Assembly (NCBI GenBank): GCA_904502285.1
Contig: CAJGEC010000034.1
Coordinates: 1-16,305 of the forward strand
From: an uncultured Alistipes sp.
GTDB taxonomy: Bacteria; Bacteroidota; Bacteroidia; Bacteroidales; Rikenellaceae
Length of the DNA stretch: 16,305 nt
Reading direction: 5' to 3'
Under the pieces are notes generated by a model, which ran no database searches, was not told the origin of the DNA, and saw only the letters and a list, made by a program, of their open reading frames with translations. How positions within the stretch are numbered: the first letter of the stretch is position 1; every line of letters starts with the position of its first letter. Both the position numbers and the translations under genes were made by a program. Positions 13,502 to 16,305 of the stretch are shown here, one piece after another.

Positions 13502-15355
13502 ATGGCTAATACCAAAGAAAAGTTGTTCACGGAGTTCCCACCAGTATCGACTGAGCAGTGGGAGGCCGTTATTACAACTGACCTTAAGGGCGCAGATTAT
13601 GAGCGCAAATTGGTATGGAAGACTGGCGAGGGATTCAATGTGCGTCCCTACTACCGTGCCGAGAACCTCGCAGAGGTAGAGTATCTTGGTGCTGAGGCTG
13701 GTGAGTTCCCATTCGTACGTGGTGTATCTAAGGACAACACTTGGCGCGTACACCAGACAATCTCAGTAGAGTGTGCAAAGGCAGCAAATGAGGAGGCTTT
13801 GAAGCTTCTTAACTCAGGTGTTGATTCTTTGGGCTTCTGCTTCTGCAACACTTGTGCTTGCGACATCGACATCGACGCTTTGTTGAAGGATATCGTTCCT
13901 ACAGCAGTTGAGCTTACATTCTGTGGCGCTGACGCTGAGACTTTGGCTGCTCTTGCAACTAAGGTTTTGGCAAAGTATGCTTCAGAGCCTAAGGATGAGT
14001 TGCGCATCAACTTCTGCATCGACCCAATCATCAAGTCGCTCTCTGTGAAGGGTACTTGCGGTTGCAAGGATAACGAGCGTAGCTGCTTCGATGTTATCGC
14101 TGAGTTGATCAAGGCTACTGCCGACTACAAGCGCGTAAAGGTAGTGAACGTATCGGGTGCTACATTCTCTAACGCTGGTTCTACCATCGTCGAGGAGCTC
14201 GGTTTCACTATGGCTGCAGCACACGAGTACCTCGTGAAGCTTATGGAGAAGGGTCTCACTATCGACGAGGTAGCTCGCAAGATCCGTTTCACCTTCGCAG
14301 TTACTGCTAACTACTTCCTTGAGATGGCTAAGTTCCGTGCAGCACGTATGCTCTGGGCTAACATCGTTAAGGCTTACAACCCTGCAAAGAATTGCTCAAT
14401 GAAGATGGTTGCTCACGCCGTAACCTCTACTTGGAACCAGACCGTTTACGATCCATACGTAAATATGTTGCGTGGTACTACTGAGGCTATGTCTGCAGCT
14501 ATCGCTGGCGTACACTCATTGGAGGTATTGCCATTCGACTACTGCTTCGAGGCTCCAACCGAGTTCTCTAAGCGTATCGCTCGTAACGCTCAGCTCTTGT
14601 TGAAGCACGAGTCACACTTCGATCAGGTAGTAGACCCAGCTGGTGGTGCTTACTACATCGAGTCGCTCACTTCAAGCATCGCTAAGGAGGCTTGGACTCT
14701 CTTCCGCGAGATCGAGGAGAAGGGTGGTTACATCGCTGCATTCAAGGAGGGTTATGTTGTTGCACGTGTTAAGGCTTCTGCAGATGCTAAGGATAAGGCT
14801 ATCGCTACACGCCGTCTTATCTTGCTCGGTGCAAACCAGTATCCTAACTTCACTGAGGTTGCTGACGCCTCTATCTGCGAGTGCAAGGTTACTCGTAAGG
14901 AGGGTGAGGCTAACGTCTTGGTACCATACCGTGGTGCTATGGCCTTCGAGGCTATGCGTATGAGCGTTGATCGTTCAGGCAAGACTCCTAAGGCATTTAT
15001 GCTCACTTGCGGTACTTTGGGTATGGCACGTGCACGTGCTCAGTTCTCTTGCAACTTCTTCGCTTGCGCAGGTATCCGCGTTGAGGATAACACATTCTTC
15101 AAGAGCGTTGAGGAGGGTGTAGAGGCAGCGTTGGCTTCTAAGGCTGAGATCGTTGTAGTTTGTGCATCGGATGACGACTACGCAACTGTAGCTCCACGTG
15201 CTAAGGAGTTGTTGGGCGACAAGGCTATCTTGGTTGTTGCAGGTGCTCCTGCTTGCGCTCCAGAGCTTGAGGCACAGGGCATCACAAACTTTATCAACGT
15301 TAAGAGCAACGTATTGGAGACTTTGAAGGATTACTTGAAAAAGTTGGGCATTTAA
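13502..15355 (+). CDS. mutA: Methylmalonyl-CoA mutase small (beta) subunit
   Basis: This is the non-catalytic partner of MutB in the adenosylcobalamin-dependent mutase that interconverts succinyl-CoA and methylmalonyl-CoA in the propionate pathway. The 617-residue protein has the mutase barrel, with VNVSGATFSNAGSTIVEELG (about 214-233) and DPAGGAYYIESLT (about 428-440). A C-terminal flavodoxin-like domain includes CGTLGMARARAQFSCNFFAC; the cobalamin-binding DxHxxG is absent, as expected of small subunits. I prefer the ATG at 13502 over an in-frame one at 13286: the longer form would start upstream of the promoter and add unrelated residues, while MANTKEKLFTEFPP is a normal MutA start. It is followed after 15 bases by mutB. 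An unusual Cys cluster (113-120) is noted. Confidence 0.95.
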   Translation: MANTKEKLFTEFPPVSTEQWEAVITTDLKGADYERKLVWKTGEGFNVRPYYRAENLAEVEYLGAEAGEFPFVRGVSKDNTWRVHQTISVECAKAANEEALKLLNSGVDSLGFCFCNTCACDIDIDALLKDIVPTAVELTFCGADAETLAALATKVLAKYASEPKDELRINFCIDPIIKSLSVKGTCGCKDNERSCFDVIAELIKATADYKRVKVVNVSGATFSNAGSTIVEELGFTMAAAHEYLVKLMEKGLTIDEVARKIRFTFAVTANYFLEMAKFRAARMLWANIVKAYNPAKNCSMKMVAHAVTSTWNQTVYDPYVNMLRGTTEAMSAAIAGVHSLEVLPFDYCFEAPTEFSKRIARNAQLLLKHESHFDQVVDPAGGAYYIESLTSSIAKEAWTLFREIEEKGGYIAAFKEGYVVARVKASADAKDKAIATRRLILLGANQYPNFTEVADASICECKVTRKEGEANVLVPYRGAMAFEAMRMSVDRSGKTPKAFMLTCGTLGMARARAQFSCNFFACAGIRVEDNTFFKSVEEGVEAALASKAEIVVVCASDDDYATVAPRAKELLGDKAILVVAGAPACAPELEAQGITNFINVKSNVLETLKDYLKKLGI

Positions 15356-15370
15356 TCAATTATAAGCGCT

Positions 15371-16305
15371 ATGAGAGCAAAATTTTCAGATATCGAATAT
15401 AAGGCTGTAGCCGCAGAGTGCTGCACCAAGCAGGCTGCTCCCAAGGAGGATTGGTTGACTGCCGAGCGTATCGCTGTAAAGGAGAACTATACAGCTGCCG
15501 ACCTCGAGGGTATGGAGCATTTGAACTATGCAGCAGGTATCGCACCTTTCTTGCGTGGTCCATATTCAACAATGTATGTAATGCGTCCTTGGACTATCCG
15601 TCAGTATGCAGGTTTCTCTACTGCTGAGGAGTCTAACGCATTCTATCGTCGTAACCTCGCAGCGGGCCAGAAGGGTCTTTCTGTAGCGTTCGACCTTGCA
15701 ACACACCGTGGTTACGATGCTGACCACCCACGTGTAGTAGGTGACGTAGGTAAGGCAGGTGTATCTATCTGCTCTGTAGAGGATATGAAGGTGTTGTTCA
15801 ATGGTATTCCATTGGATCAGATGTCAGTATCTATGACAATGAACGGTGCTGTACTCCCAGTATTGGCATTCTACATTGTTGCTGGTTTGGAGCAGGGTTG
15901 CACCCTCGACCAGTTGGCTGGTACTATCCAGAACGATATCCTCAAGGAGTTTATGGTGCGTAACACCTATATCTACCCACCAGAGTTCTCTATGAAGATT
16001 ATCGCTGATATCTTCGAGTACACATCTAAGAATATGCCTAAGTTCAACTCTATCTCTATCTCTGGTTACCATATGCAGGAGGCAGGTGCAACCGCAGATA
16101 TCGAGTTGGCTTACACCTTGGCAGATGGTCTTGAGTACTTGCGCGCAGGTATCAACGCAGGTATGTCTATCGACGCCTTTGCACCACGCTTGTCATTCTT
16201 CTGGGCTATCGGTATGAACCACTTTATGGAGATTGCAAAGATGCGTGCAGCACGTTTGTTGTGGGCTAAGATCGTTAAGCAGTTCGAGCCTAAGAACAGC
16301 AAATC
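15371..16305 (+). CDS. mutB: Methylmalonyl-CoA mutase large (alpha) subunit, 5' part
   Basis: The reading frame starts at ATG 15371 and is open to the window edge, giving about 311 of the usual 710-730 residues. It carries the catalytic-subunit barrel: RPWTIRQYAGFSTAEESNAF, then GLSVAFDLATHRGYDADHP, and SISGYHMQEAGA, whose His corresponds to the active-site His of the Propionibacterium enzyme. The RQYAGF Tyr corresponds to the substrate-contact Tyr. The cobalamin domain lies beyond the window. The 15-base gap after mutA and lack of a promoter indicate one transcript. No frameshift or internal stop is seen. Confidence 0.95.
   Translation, partial: MRAKFSDIEYKAVAAECCTKQAAPKEDWLTAERIAVKENYTAADLEGMEHLNYAAGIAPFLRGPYSTMYVMRPWTIRQYAGFSTAEESNAFYRRNLAAGQKGLSVAFDLATHRGYDADHPRVVGDVGKAGVSICSVEDMKVLFNGIPLDQMSVSMTMNGAVLPVLAFYIVAGLEQGCTLDQLAGTIQNDILKEFMVRNTYIYPPEFSMKIIADIFEYTSKNMPKFNSISISGYHMQEAGATADIELAYTLADGLEYLRAGINAGMSIDAFAPRLSFFWAIGMNHFMEIAKMRAARLLWAKIVKQFEPKNSK

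Overview
The window looks like chromosome from a Bacteroidales bacterium, most likely an Alistipes/Rikenellaceae-type gut organism (lineage is inference). The evidence is repeated TTTG-N18-20-TAnnTTTG promoters of the Bacteroidota type, several exported proteins of Bacteroidales style, a two-subunit methylmalonyl-CoA mutase, ECF sigma factors, and a moderately GC-rich, strongly GAG/AAG-biased codon usage. No mobile element, CRISPR array, rRNA or tRNA gene was seen.

Layout. 1-555 is gene-free: a heptamer-repeat island, then a clear promoter and a structured leader. 556-5273 (+) holds an unusual chaperone module: a GrpE-type exchange factor with a coiled-coil and Glu/Pro-rich extension, a short Hsp70 lacking the C-terminal lid, and a 706-residue membrane protein built from two duplicated domain pairs, membrane helices and a C-terminal SH3b domain. 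A terminator lies between the Hsp70 and the membrane protein. 5398-6640 (+) has its own promoter and encodes an ECF-like sigma factor overlapping a protein that joins an anti-sigma-like N-terminus to a C39-like cysteine peptidase domain with an apparently intact Cys/His/Asp triad. 6798-7232 (+) is a YkvA/DUF1232 membrane protein. 7309-9066 (-) is aspS, divergent from tadA (9157-9618, +), with mirror-image -7 boxes between them. 9710-10657 (+) is an exported TPR protein followed by a long 3' region with tandem terminators and repeated modules. 13231-11034 (-) is a four-gene operon: ECF sigma, membrane anti-sigma, a small exported protein and an exported GIN-domain protein. 13502 to the end (+) is mutA-mutB, driven by a strong promoter and led by a hairpin; mutB runs off the window.

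How the genes work together. aspS, tadA and mutAB are housekeeping or metabolic: tRNA charging, wobble inosine formation, and succinyl-CoA/methylmalonyl-CoA interconversion in the propionate pathway. The two sigma modules suggest envelope- or stress-responsive regulation. The most novel part is the GrpE/Hsp70/membrane-SH3b set followed by the sigma-C39 pair: a possible dedicated chaperone system coupled to the envelope and to a peptidase-type sigma regulator. That joint function is a hypothesis from adjacency and domain content only.
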